From positions 326,269 to 390,268 of the forward strand of contig NZ_WWER01000005.1 in NCBI RefSeq assembly GCF_009857885.1: 64,000 nucleotides of DNA. Direction: 5' to 3'. This DNA is from Pusillimonas sp. TS35 (GTDB taxonomy: Bacteria; Pseudomonadota; Gammaproteobacteria; Burkholderiales; Burkholderiaceae_B). This document shows positions 56,168 to 64,000 of the stretch, one piece after another (position 1 is the first letter of the stretch; each line of letters opens with the position of its first letter). Under the pieces are notes generated by a model. That model did not search any database. It was not told the origin of the DNA and saw only the letters and a program-made list of their open reading frames with translations. Made by a program: the position numbers and the translations under genes.

Positions 56168-56934
56168 CGCTATCCGTCATTATTATCACCAAGAACGAGG
56201 CGGCAAATATCGGTGCCTGCCTCGATTCCGTGGCCTTTGCCGACGAAATCATCGTGCTCGATTCGGGCAGCACCGATGGTACGCGCGAGATCGCGGCCGC
56301 GCGCGGTGCGCGGGTATCCCTTTCCGATGACTGGCCCGGCTTCGGCATCCAGAAGAATCGCGCGCTGGATTTGGCCACTGGAGAATGGGTGCTGTCTCTG
56401 GATGCCGACGAGCGTGTCCCGGCCGAGTTGGCGGCGGCGATCCAGGCTGCCATGGCGGCCCCTGCCGCCGATGCCTATAAAATTGCCCGCCTGTCCAATT
56501 TTGGCGGGCGCTGGATACGTCATAGTGGTTGGTGGCCGGACTATGTCGTGCGACTTTTCAGGCGCGGCAGCGCACGTTTCAAAGAAGTCGCAGTGCACGA
56601 AAGCCTGCTCGCACAAGGGTCAGTTGCAGTGTTGCCGGGTCACTTCCTGCATTACCCTTATGCGGATCTGGAAAGCTTTATTGCCAAACAGAACCACTAT
56701 TCCAGCGTGGCTGCGCAACTACTGCACGAGAAGGGGCGTACCACGAGCGTGTCGGGGGCAGTCGGGCATGCGGCCTGGACGTTCGTCCGGCACTACATCG
56801 TGCGCCGAGGCTTTCTGGACGGCAGGGAAGGCTTCATCCTGGCCATCATGGCCGGCGTGGGCAGTTATTTTCGCTACACCAAACTATTGTTCTTGAATCG
56901 GCAGGGTAGCGGCGGGCCGGGCAAGAGTGCGTGA
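56164..56934 (+). CDS. GT2-family glycosyltransferase, WaaE/KdtX-like
   Basis: A 256-residue GT-A transferase. It begins MTLSVIIITKNEAANIGACL and has IIVLDSGSTDGTREIA and the metal-binding LSLDADERVPAEL, then a hydrophobic C-terminal part. This pattern is that of WaaE/KdtX enzymes, which add glucose or a similar sugar to the inner LPS core. It is coupled to the deacetylase by ATGA overlap and is the last gene of this plus-strand cluster. Confidence 0.87.
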   Translation: MTLSVIIITKNEAANIGACLDSVAFADEIIVLDSGSTDGTREIAAARGARVSLSDDWPGFGIQKNRALDLATGEWVLSLDADERVPAELAAAIQAAMAAPAADAYKIARLSNFGGRWIRHSGWWPDYVVRLFRRGSARFKEVAVHESLLAQGSVAVLPGHFLHYPYADLESFIAKQNHYSSVAAQLLHEKGRTTSVSGAVGHAAWTFVRHYIVRRGFLDGREGFILAIMAGVGSYFRYTKLLFLNRQGSGGPGKSA

Positions 56935-57022
56935 GCACAACGAAACATCGTACGACCTTACAGGCTTGCAGCCCCCGTCGATAGATTAGCCGCCCTGCCA
57001 GCCAAGGGATGCGTCCCGAACG

Positions 57023-57787
57023 TCAGATCCAGCCGCGCATCCAGTACACCAGCAGCGCCACGTACTCTTTCACGATCGAGCGGCTGGCGGATAGCGCCCG
57101 CATGCTGGGCAGCCAGAAGGCGAAATCAGGATCATCGGGTACGACGATCTGCGCCGGCGAAGAGGCCGCTGTGGCATCGACCCCAAGCTTGCGAAACACT
57201 GCCATGGCGCGTGGCATATGCAGGGCCGACGTCACCAGCAGCACATGGCCGATGTGTTGTTTCTGTAATAGCTCGGCGGTGTAAACGCCGTTTTCGCGCG
57301 TTGTGTAGCTGCGGGTCTCGAGCAGCAGAGCCTGCTCGGGCACACCGCGCTGGCGCAGGCGGTTGGCCATCATCCGTGCCTCGCTGACGTTGCCGTCCAA
57401 CGCAGCGCCCGAGAGCACCAGCAGGGGTGCGCGGCCGGCGTCATATAGTTGGCCGGCGGTATCCACGCGCGATGCCGTAGCTTCGCCTATTGTGGTTTGA
57501 AACCAGTTCTCCCTGCTGTTGGCGGTGCTGCCGCCTAGCACCACGATGGCTTCCGCGGATGGCATTTGCGAAGCGGATGCGGGCGGGTACATTTGCTCGA
57601 GCCGCCCACCAGCCCACAGCGACGAGGCGGGCAGAGACCAGAACAAGGCCCACGAGAGGCCGGCTGCGGCCAGCGCAAAGCCCGTCTTGCGCTGGCGGGC
57701 GATGTAGGCCACAGCGCCCAGCAGCATCAGCGCGATGCACAGGTTGACTGGGATAACCAGATTGGTCAGGAAACTGGAAAGACTCAT
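57023..57787 (-). CDS. YdcF/ElyC-type DUF218 membrane protein
   Basis: A 254-residue protein with two N-terminal membrane segments (LVIPVNLCIALMLLGAVAYI and a second ending in a Trp-rich SLPASSLWAGG). A DUF218 domain follows (AIVVLGGSTANS, then VLSGAALDGNVSEARMM and TRENGVYTAELL). E. coli ElyC of this family affects cell-envelope precursor lipid use. It is coupled by ATGA overlap to the heptosyltransferase upstream, so an envelope role is likely; its activity is unknown. Confidence 0.85.
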   Translation of the reverse strand: MSLSSFLTNLVIPVNLCIALMLLGAVAYIARQRKTGFALAAAGLSWALFWSLPASSLWAGGRLEQMYPPASASQMPSAEAIVVLGGSTANSRENWFQTTIGEATASRVDTAGQLYDAGRAPLLVLSGAALDGNVSEARMMANRLRQRGVPEQALLLETRSYTTRENGVYTAELLQKQHIGHVLLVTSALHMPRAMAVFRKLGVDATAASSPAQIVVPDDPDFAFWLPSMRALSASRSIVKEYVALLVYWMRGWI

Positions 57788-58761
57788 GCGATAGCGTCGG
57801 TGTCCGAAGTCAGAATCGCTTGCACCCGTTCTGCCGCCAGCTCGAGGCTGGGCCAGGTGTGTGCATCGCCCAAGCAGACGGCGCGATCGGACCACGGGCC
57901 CGTGCGTTCAGGATCGGTGACGCCGAACAGCGTCAGCTGCCGCGCCCCCGCCGCCGCGGCCAGATGCGACACACCGGAGTCATTGCATACGACCAAGGAT
58001 GCAAGCTGAGTGAGTGTAGCAAACGCACCCAGTTTCAGCGGAGGAAGCAATTTCGCCATAGGTGCCGCGGCACGCGCAGCATCCACTTCGGCCGGGGGCG
58101 GGCACATGGCTACCGTATATCCCGCCTCTTGCAGGCGGCTGGTTAGGGCATCGAAGTAGGGCCAGACCTTGATACGGCCCTGGTGCAGGCCCGTGGCGGT
58201 GGGAGCAATGAGAATGAAGCCGCCGGGCGTGAGCCCGGCGTCCTTGAGCGCTTGGCGGGCTTCGGCCTGATGACGGGACGTGAGGCGCAAGCCCAGAGAA
58301 CGCTGCCGGGGGAGGGGGGCGACAGGCAGCGCCCAGCGCCGCAATGCCTGCATGGTGACGTAGTGCCAGGATTCAACCGCATGCTGCCTGCCGCTAGGTT
58401 TGTTGACTGGCCATCGCAAAATCAGGCTGCGGCCGTCGTCGCGGTAGCCGGCGCTGGGGATCCCCGCAAACTTGAATACCATCGCGCTGGACAGAGAGTC
58501 GGGCAGCAGCAGCCCGTAAGGTCGGGCATGCTGGGCGCGCTTTCGCCACCCATGCACTGCCGCGCGGTCTTCACGCCAGCGCCCCTTCAGTTCGACGAAG
58601 CCCGCCAGGTTGTACGCGGAAAGCAAGTCGCGCGCCCAGGGGCGGGCGCAAACAACCACCGGCACGCCGGTGTCCAGCACGGCCTGCAGGCTCGGCAGAC
58701 TCATGCAGACGTCGCCTATCCAATTGGGCAGGCGCACATAAATGGCTGAGGGTATCGGCAT
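57784..58761 (-). CDS. GT9-family heptosyltransferase (WaaF-like)
   Basis: A 325-residue ADP-heptose transferase. It opens with YVRLPNWIGDVCMSLPSL, typical of heptosyltransferase II, and has the donor site in APTATGLHQGRIKVWP and VVCNDSGVSHLAAAAGARQLTLFG. It adds L-glycero-D-manno-heptose to the inner LPS core. An ATG at 58821 would give a longer protein; 58761 fits the family start. It is divergent from msbA, with about 110 bases between the start codons. Confidence 0.9.
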   Translation of the reverse strand: MPIPSAIYVRLPNWIGDVCMSLPSLQAVLDTGVPVVVCARPWARDLLSAYNLAGFVELKGRWREDRAAVHGWRKRAQHARPYGLLLPDSLSSAMVFKFAGIPSAGYRDDGRSLILRWPVNKPSGRQHAVESWHYVTMQALRRWALPVAPLPRQRSLGLRLTSRHQAEARQALKDAGLTPGGFILIAPTATGLHQGRIKVWPYFDALTSRLQEAGYTVAMCPPPAEVDAARAAAPMAKLLPPLKLGAFATLTQLASLVVCNDSGVSHLAAAAGARQLTLFGVTDPERTGPWSDRAVCLGDAHTWPSLELAAERVQAILTSDTDAIA

Positions 58762-58872
58762 GCGTACAGGGCGTGGGTTAAGATCGGAACAGTGTTCCAG
58801 GCCGGCGGCGCAGGCAGCCATGCGGGGGAACGTTAAAATCAACAATTCAATAGTATATAAGCGAGTCCGTTT

Positions 58873-60648
58873 TTGAAGTCTGCTTCCACTGCTGCGGCAT
58901 CCCACGCGGAACCCGTCAAGGCCAGCATCTGGCTGCGCATCTACAATCGCGTGGCCAAGTACTGGAAGGCGATTGTATTGGCGATCCTGCTAATGAGCGT
59001 CGGCGCGGGTACGCAGCCGCTCCTGGCCATCATCATGAAGCCGTTGCTCGACGAAGGCTTTTCGGGTGCCGAGCCTTCTTATATCTGGTCGTTGCCACTG
59101 GCTGTTGTCGGGCTGATGCTGGTGCGGGGGTTGAGCAACTTCAGCAGTAACTACCTGCTGGCCTGGGTAGCCAACAATATGCTGTTGGGTCTGCGCAAAG
59201 ATATGTTTCAGCGCCTGCTGGGCATGTCCGACGCAGACTTCAAGCGCGGCGATTCTGGTCGCCTGCTCAATCGTTTCACCATCGACGCCGGCACGGTCAC
59301 AGGTCTGGCGGCCGAAGTCGTCACTGTCATCGTGCGTGAAACGCTGGTGGTGATCGCGTTGCTTGCGGTGCTGTTGTATATGTCCTGGCAGCTTACGTTG
59401 ATCGTGATTGTGATGCTACCGGTCTCGACGCTCATCATGCGTGTCTTCGTCCGGCGCCTGCGCCGCATCAACCGCGAAACCATCGGCATGAATGCCGAAC
59501 TTACGCGCGTCGTGCGAGAAGGCATCAGCGGCCAGCGCGTCATAAAGTTGTTCAATGGCTATCACCGCGAGTCTGAACGCTTCGCCTACATCAACGGGCG
59601 CCTTCGTCGCTTTGCCATGCGGGCCGCCATTGCCGATGCAGCCATGTCTCCGCTGTCCCAGTTTGCCATCGCTATATCGGTGGCGGTCGTCATCGCTGTG
59701 GCGCTTTATCAGGCCAATACCTCCGGCCTTACGGTGGGCAGCTTTGCCGCTTTCATGACAGCGCTCGGGCAGATATTCGATCCCATGAAGCGCCTCACCA
59801 AGATCGCTAGCGCCACCCAACGCATGCTGATCTCGGCCGAAAGTGTCTTTGCGCTCATCGACGAAGCCCCCGAGCTCGATACTGGCAAGGGGGCGCTGGC
59901 CGAGCCGGTCAAGGGGCGGGTCGAGTTTCGCAACATTCATCATCGATTCGACGATGCGCAGCGCGAAACCCTTGACAACGTATCGTTTGTGGCCGAGCCG
60001 GGTCAAACCATTGCACTCGTCGGCCGCTCGGGCAGCGGCAAGACCACGCTGGTGAACATGCTGCCTCGCTTTATCACTCCGGCCAGTGGCCAAGTGCTGA
60101 TCGATGGCCAGGATGTCCTCGATCTTTCGCTCAATAATCTGCGGGCTCATTTGTCGCTGGTAAGCCAGGACGTCGTGCTGTTCGAAGGAACAATCGCTGA
60201 CAACGTCGGCTATGGCGCCTGGGGCGAGGCCAGCCACGAAGAAATCCGCGCGGCCCTTGAGGCGGCCAACCTGCTCGAGTTTGTTGATTCGCTTCCCGCC
60301 GGCATCGATACGCACGTTGGGGAGAACGCCAGCCAGCTTTCGGGCGGGCAGCGCCAGCGCCTGGCGATTGCGCGGGCTCTGGTAAAAAACGCGCCCATCC
60401 TCATCCTAGATGAGGCTACCTCCGCGCTGGACAACGAATCCGAAATGCAGGTGCAGGCGTCACTCGAGCGCCTCATGGCGGGTCGCACCACGCTGGTAAT
60501 CGCCCACCGCTTGTCCACAGTGCAAAAAGCAGACCGCATCATGGTGCTGGACGCTGGCCGCATCGTTGAGCAAGGCCGGCACGAAGAGTTGCTGGTCCAG
60601 AACGGGTTGTACGCTTCGCTGTATCACATGCAGTTTCGCGCAGACTAA
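58873..60648 (+). CDS. msbA: Lipid A export ABC transporter MsbA, TTG start
   Basis: A 591-residue half-transporter that flips lipid A-core across the inner membrane. Six membrane helices (about residues 30-320) precede an ATPase with Walker A GRSGSGKTTLVNML (about residue 384), signature LSGGQRQRLAIARAL, Walker B ILILDEATSALD and switch His IAHRLSTVQ. The first usable codon is TTG at 58873: an in-frame TAA lies 15 bases upstream and the next Met is at residue 41 inside the first helix. A TATATA at 58854 may be its -10. The neighbouring LPS genes fit. Confidence 0.94.
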   Translation: MKSASTAAASHAEPVKASIWLRIYNRVAKYWKAIVLAILLMSVGAGTQPLLAIIMKPLLDEGFSGAEPSYIWSLPLAVVGLMLVRGLSNFSSNYLLAWVANNMLLGLRKDMFQRLLGMSDADFKRGDSGRLLNRFTIDAGTVTGLAAEVVTVIVRETLVVIALLAVLLYMSWQLTLIVIVMLPVSTLIMRVFVRRLRRINRETIGMNAELTRVVREGISGQRVIKLFNGYHRESERFAYINGRLRRFAMRAAIADAAMSPLSQFAIAISVAVVIAVALYQANTSGLTVGSFAAFMTALGQIFDPMKRLTKIASATQRMLISAESVFALIDEAPELDTGKGALAEPVKGRVEFRNIHHRFDDAQRETLDNVSFVAEPGQTIALVGRSGSGKTTLVNMLPRFITPASGQVLIDGQDVLDLSLNNLRAHLSLVSQDVVLFEGTIADNVGYGAWGEASHEEIRAALEAANLLEFVDSLPAGIDTHVGENASQLSGGQRQRLAIARALVKNAPILILDEATSALDNESEMQVQASLERLMAGRTTLVIAHRLSTVQKADRIMVLDAGRIVEQGRHEELLVQNGLYASLYHMQFRAD

Positions 60649-60757
60649 TCCCTGCGCCGCAACATATCGCCGGGCGCATGAAGCGCTGGTCAACGGGCGG
60701 CGCTCTCATTGCAATTAACAGGCGCGTGCGCCGAACGCTATCGCAGGAAGCAGAAAT

Positions 60758-61399
60758 ATGATGAGTTCTCGAACCGGCAACGGCCTGGCACAGACCGACA
60801 AAATGCACACAGGTCGTCCGCTCCTCCATGGTCGCGCGCCTGCCGATGCCTTTGCGGTGGCCCTTGGCTGCGCGAAATTTCCTCGCGAGCGTGGCTTGGC
60901 TGACGCACCCGTCGACGCTCCCATTGCGCACGGTGATCAGCCCGGGGGCACTCGCTGGGCGCGCCGCGCAACGCTCGCGCTGGCTGTTGCCGTGTTGGCT
61001 GGGTGCGCAGGCACCAGCGGAGGCATACAGCTGTCCGATGTGCGCGCGCCGTCGCATTACCGGGGCGAGCGTGTGCTGCCGGGCAACTTCGCGCAAATAC
61101 AGCAGGCGCTGTTCAAGCACGAGGCAGCGTGCGGGCATGCCGCAAAATTCGTCATGGACAAGCGTGAAACCAACTACGCCACGCTGATTGACCAGATCGA
61201 CCCCAACGCCACCACCTACGAGCGCGCCATCGTCGTAGATATCGTGCAATACCAGCCCAACGCCATCGGCGGGCCGCGTATCAAGACCAAGGCTTATAGC
61301 TATTATTCCGACGCCGCTACGCTAGCACGCATTGATCAGCTTTTCGCATCCATGATGAAGCCTGGCGTTTGCCCGGGCGCAACACCAGCAAAAGAGTAA
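60758..61399 (+). CDS. Putative lipoprotein, start uncertain
   Basis: The frame of 213 codons contains a lipoprotein signal: RRATLALAVAVLAGC, with the lipobox Cys about residue 83. The mature part (about 130 residues, GIQLSDVRAPSHYRGE, IVVDIVQYQPNAIGG, KAYSYYSDAATLARIDQLF) reads like a real globular protein, but I do not recognise the family. The 60 residues before the signal look non-coding, so the true start is probably near 60930-60960 with a rare codon, or translation starts upstream and the signal is internal. It converges on rng. Confidence 0.55.
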   Translation: MMSSRTGNGLAQTDKMHTGRPLLHGRAPADAFAVALGCAKFPRERGLADAPVDAPIAHGDQPGGTRWARRATLALAVAVLAGCAGTSGGIQLSDVRAPSHYRGERVLPGNFAQIQQALFKHEAACGHAAKFVMDKRETNYATLIDQIDPNATTYERAIVVDIVQYQPNAIGGPRIKTKAYSYYSDAATLARIDQLFASMMKPGVCPGATPAKE

Positions 61400-61475
61400 C
61401 GGCGCGTTTGACATCCGGCCGGCGGGCGCGCGAAGTTTTTCAGCAGCCTGATGCCGCGACGTGCTTAGGCCAGCA

Positions 61476-61703
61476 CAATGCCGTGCTCGTACCGCGACGT
61501 GCTCGGTCGGGCCCAATACCGTGCTTGTACCAAGCCGTGCGCAGGCGGGCTCAATACCGTGCTTGTGCCAGGCGGTACTCGGTCGGGCCCAATACCCCGC
61601 TCGTGTCAGGCCGCGCCCAGGCGAGCCCAATATTGCGCTTGTACCAGGCCGCACTCAGTCGGGCCCAATACCGCGCTTGTACCCGGTCGTACTCAGGTCA
61701 GCA
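61476..61703. repeat. Six tandem copies of a 38-bp repeat running into the 3' end of rng
   Basis: The anchor CAAT(A/G) recurs at 61476, 61514, 61552, 61590, 61628 and 61666, exactly 38 bases apart. A typical unit begins CAATACCGTGCTTGTACC. Copies differ at several positions each. A half copy precedes the array (about 61452-61475), and a decayed seventh starts at 61704 inside rng. The rng stop codon (61693-61695) lies in the sixth copy. There are no spacers, so it is not CRISPR. The repeat falls between the lipoprotein gene and rng. Confidence 0.93.
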
Positions 61704-63156
61704 CGATATCGTATTGTTCCTGCGAATATTGGTTTTCCACCTGCAGCGAGATCGGCTTGCCGATGAAGTCGCCCAACATCGCCAGGTGCGCGCTTTCTTC
61801 TTCCAGAAACAGATCTACCACGGCCTGCGACGCCAGAATACGGAACTCCTTCGGGTTGAACTGCCGCGACTCGCGCAGAATCTCGCGCAGAATTTCATAG
61901 CACAGGGTACGTGGCGTACGCACACTGCCGCGGGCCTGACAGGTGGGGCAGGGCTCGCACAATTGATGCGCCAGCGAATCGCGCGTGCGTTTGCGTGTCA
62001 TCTCCACCAGTCCGAGTTGGCTGAAGCCGCTCACCGTGGTGCGTGTGCGGTCTTTGGCTAGCGCCTTGTTCAGCTCCGCCAGCACTGCGCTGCGATGCTC
62101 GGGGTCGTCCATATCGATGAAGTCCAGAATGATAATGCCGCCCAGATTGCGCAGCCGTAGCTGCCGGGCAATGGCGATCGCCGCCTCCAGGTTGGTCTTG
62201 AAGATGGTGTCGTCAAAGTTGCGGCCGCCCACATAGCCGCCGGTATTCACATCGACGGTCGTCAGCGCTTCAGTCTGGTCGATAATCAGGTAGCCGCCCG
62301 ATTTCAGGTCTACCCGCCGCGAAAGCGCACGCGCGATTTCCTCGTCGACGCTTGCCATATCAAACAGGGGCCGCTCGCCGCTGTAGTGCCTGATACGTTC
62401 TTGTACTGAAGGCGTGTAGGTTGCGGCCCATGCCTTCAATTGCTGTGCTGTCGTGCGTGAATCGACAAAAATCGTCCCCGTCTTGGGGCCGACCATATCG
62501 CGCAGTACGCGTTGCGCCAGCGTTAGATCGGTATAGAGCAGCGACGGGGCGGGCAGGCGCCGCGCGCCGTCCTGGATGGCCGCCCATATGGTGCGCAGAT
62601 AAGACTGATCGGCGCGCAATTCGTCATCGCTGGCATCTTCCGCTTGTGTGCGCACGATAAATCCGCCGGTTTCGTCTGGTGCGCGCAGGCCGAGCACACG
62701 CTCGCGCAGCGCCACCCGCTCTTCTTCGGATTCGATCTTCTGCGATATCCCCACATGCGGATCATGAGGTAAATACACCAGCATCCGCCCTGCGATGCTG
62801 ATCTGCGTGGAAAGCCGTGCGCCCTTGGTGCCCAGAGGATCCTTGATCACTTGCACCATCAGCGACTGGCCCTCAAACAGAAGCTTTTCGATGGGTGTCA
62901 CGGCAAGGCCACTGCTGCGCTCATTGCGGTTCTGCCGCAAGTCGGCGACATGGATGAACGCTGCGCGCTCCAGCCCGATGTCGACGAACGCGCTCTGCAT
63001 GCCGGGCAGTACCCGCACGACCTTGCCCAAATAGAGATTGCCCACATGGCCGCGCTGTATGGTGCGCTCGACGTGGATCTCTTGTACGGCCCCTTGTTCT
63101 ACCTGCGCAACCCGTGTTTCAAAAGGCGTGACGTTGATCAGGATGTCTTCTGTCAT
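61693..63156 (-). CDS. rng: Ribonuclease G
   Basis: A 487-residue endoribonuclease, matching the 489 of E. coli RNase G. The N-terminal S1 domain (HVGNLYLGKVVRVLPGMQSAF) is followed by the catalytic Asp pair (TVDVNTGGYVG and IIILDFIDMDD) and the zinc-link CPTC (in LCEPCPTCQARG). It matures 16S rRNA and degrades some mRNAs. The start at 63156 gives the family N-terminus MTEDILINVTPFETRVA; an ATG at 63180 would add eight residues. The usual neighbours maf and rlmH are absent. Its last codons form part of the 38-bp repeat. Confidence 0.94.
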   Translation of the reverse strand: MTEDILINVTPFETRVAQVEQGAVQEIHVERTIQRGHVGNLYLGKVVRVLPGMQSAFVDIGLERAAFIHVADLRQNRNERSSGLAVTPIEKLLFEGQSLMVQVIKDPLGTKGARLSTQISIAGRMLVYLPHDPHVGISQKIESEEERVALRERVLGLRAPDETGGFIVRTQAEDASDDELRADQSYLRTIWAAIQDGARRLPAPSLLYTDLTLAQRVLRDMVGPKTGTIFVDSRTTAQQLKAWAATYTPSVQERIRHYSGERPLFDMASVDEEIARALSRRVDLKSGGYLIIDQTEALTTVDVNTGGYVGGRNFDDTIFKTNLEAAIAIARQLRLRNLGGIIILDFIDMDDPEHRSAVLAELNKALAKDRTRTTVSGFSQLGLVEMTRKRTRDSLAHQLCEPCPTCQARGSVRTPRTLCYEILREILRESRQFNPKEFRILASQAVVDLFLEEESAHLAMLGDFIGKPISLQVENQYSQEQYDIVLT

Positions 63157-63739
63157 TGGGTTGGAGCTAGTGGTTGGCATCGGCGAAAAGGTACTGGATT
63201 GTTGTGGATAGTATGCGGCTGCAAAAGCTGCGGACATGTAGGCGGCCACCCGCTGGGAGGCTGCGTAGCCGATGTGCGCAACGATACAGAGCACTATACA
63301 GATTAACGGTGTGCCCTGGATAGCGTGCGTCGCATGGCGTGCCTGACCCGGTAGTCCGAAGCGTTGACACTGCGGCGCTTGCCAGCCAATGAGTACAGCA
63401 GTCATGAACCTGGTGAGAAGGTGCTGCCGTCATTATGGAGCGACCAACGATGCCGCTGGCCGTAGTGCTGTCACCGCCGTCGGCACTGTGGGCACTATTG
63501 GCACTATTGGCACTATTGGCATTGTTGGCATTGTTGGCAAAGCCGAACAAGCCAGGGCGGATTGCGGGGCGGTGACCCAGAGGTGGCCAATATTATCGGG
63601 TGCTACAGAGCGGGACGTCGGAGATTGCTCCGTAAGGTAAGTAGCAGGATCAAAATTAATTTATTCTTATTCATCAATGAATTAAATAAAAACTGCGTGA
63701 GCATCGCCATAATGGCTATTGTTTCAGGGTGATGTCGGT
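63157..63739. other. Non-coding region upstream of rng
   Basis: Frames here are short and of random composition. The rng frame stays open to 63405, but its translation does not look like protein. A 9-bp microsatellite lies at 63482-63535 and an AT-rich patch at about 63650-63700. No convincing rng promoter was found. Confidence 0.5.
63482..63535. repeat. 9-bp microsatellite, six units
   Basis: Units start at 63482, 63491, 63500, 63509, 63518 and 63527. Three are GGCACTATT, two GGCATTGTT and the first GGCACTGTG. The period is a multiple of three but no gene covers it with confidence. It lies 326 bases upstream of the rng start. Confidence 0.9.
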
Positions 63740-63769
63740 TTGCAATGCTTAAAAATACTATGCTATAGT
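63740..63769 (+). promoter_or_regulatory. Predicted promoter, possible upstream rRNA operon promoter P1
   Basis: TTGCAA (63740-63745) and TATAGT (63764-63769) are 18 bases apart, just after an AT-rich stretch. A palindrome GGGTTAACCC lies at 63797-63806 downstream. No gene follows in the window, so it probably serves the same transcript as the stronger promoter at 63921. Confidence 0.5.
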
Positions 63770-63920
63770 TACGTTTCTTCGCAGCAACAACTTTCAGGGT
63801 TAACCCGAAGGTTGGGGTCGCAAGTCCCGGTTTACGGGGCGGTTGTCTCCCGGGGGAGCGCCGCCGGTGGCAGGGGGCGCTGGCCAGGGGCTGCGGGGGT
63901 GGGGGCGAAACGAAGTCGAT

Positions 63921-63949
63921 TTGACAAGCTCAAAAAACTACTTCATAAT
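63921..63949 (+). promoter_or_regulatory. Strong promoter, probably of an rRNA operon starting beyond the window
   Basis: A perfect -35 TTGACA (63921-63926), 17-base spacer and -10 CATAAT (63944-63949, 5 of 6) are followed by TCTCGTTTCTCTGCTGCTGA. From memory, this downstream wording is common just after rRNA promoters in Burkholderiales. The 16S gene itself is not in the window. Confidence 0.65.
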
Positions 63950-64000
63950 CTCGTTTCTCTGCTGCTGACACAGCACGGCGCCAGGCGCCGGACGGTTCAG

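Noticed and set aside
61452..61741. CRISPR array
   Set aside because: The 38-base units are contiguous and all parts vary similarly; there are no distinct spacers and no cas genes.
61369..62061. A 230-residue plus-strand frame over the repeat array
   Set aside because: The 38-base period shifts frame every unit and the rest is antisense to rng. The apparent peptide repeat is a by-product.
63167..63550. Asn/Ala/Ser-repeat protein on the minus strand over the 9-bp repeats
   Set aside because: It overlaps the rng upstream region in another frame, with no ribosome site and random composition outside the repeat.
1..64000. Prophage, genomic island or defence system
   Set aside because: No integrase, transposase, tRNA-linked repeat, nuclease-helicase defence genes or clear composition break was seen; genes are core functions with conserved order.

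Overview
The window is a GC-rich, gene-dense stretch of a betaproteobacterial chromosome. The closest fit is family Alcaligenaceae (Bordetella, Achromobacter, Pusillimonas and relatives). This is judged from protein sequence resemblance (Dxs, PriB, MsbA, KdkA) and from gene order such as alaC-hom-thrC, xseB-ispA-dxs, rpsF-priB-rpsR-rplI-dnaB and a core-LPS glycosyltransferase cluster. No phage, insertion sequence, CRISPR array, tRNA or toxin-antitoxin module was recognised. It is mostly housekeeping DNA with a few regulatory and repeat features that merit a second look.

Layout. 1-3.7 kb (minus strand): a taurine uptake operon tauABC followed by a MocR-type regulator (TauR-like) that runs off the left edge. 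3.9-13.3 kb: a LOG-family nucleotide phosphoribohydrolase divergent from polA with overlapping start codons, then a dienelactone hydrolase-like protein, a Na/Pi cotransporter, HtpX, a DMT exporter and a Rieske oxygenase. 13.4-17.9 kb: a possible small RNA or attenuator, then xseB-ispA-dxs and folE2. 18-21.3 kb: rpsF-priB-rpsR-rplI, a terminator, then dnaB. 21.4-25.3 kb (minus): pdxA, a PIN-PhoH ATPase, a BCP/PrxQ peroxiredoxin and an Mth938-domain protein. 25.4-29.4 kb: alaC-hom-thrC. 29.4-32.6 kb (minus): hpnC-hpnD-hpnE for squalene. 32.7-37.5 kb: a tight chain alr-SDR-radA-tauE/safE-kdkA. 37.6-41.6 kb: the putrescine-type transporter potFGHI. 41.6-43.9 kb: a Spx/ArsC-like protein, rpiA, phoU behind a PHO box, and yggX. 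44-53 kb: argA divergent from hrpA, then dnaE. 53-60.6 kb: two GT4 glycosyltransferases, a polysaccharide deacetylase, a GT2 transferase, a DUF218 protein, a heptosyltransferase and msbA. 60.7-64 kb: a putative lipoprotein, a 38-bp tandem repeat array running into the 3' end of rng, rng, then a non-coding stretch with a 9-bp microsatellite. It ends in what look like tandem strong promoters of an rRNA operon whose genes lie beyond the window.

How parts connect. Dxs makes the first committed isoprenoid intermediate and IspA makes farnesyl diphosphate. HpnCDE would turn farnesyl diphosphate into squalene, so the start and the squalene branch of one pathway are present, though no squalene-hopene cyclase is seen. 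KdkA, the glycosyltransferase/deacetylase cluster, the heptosyltransferase and MsbA all serve lipopolysaccharide core assembly and export. The Na/Pi symporter and PhoU point to phosphate homeostasis. PolA, DnaE, DnaB, PriB, XseB and RadA make the window rich in replication and repair functions.
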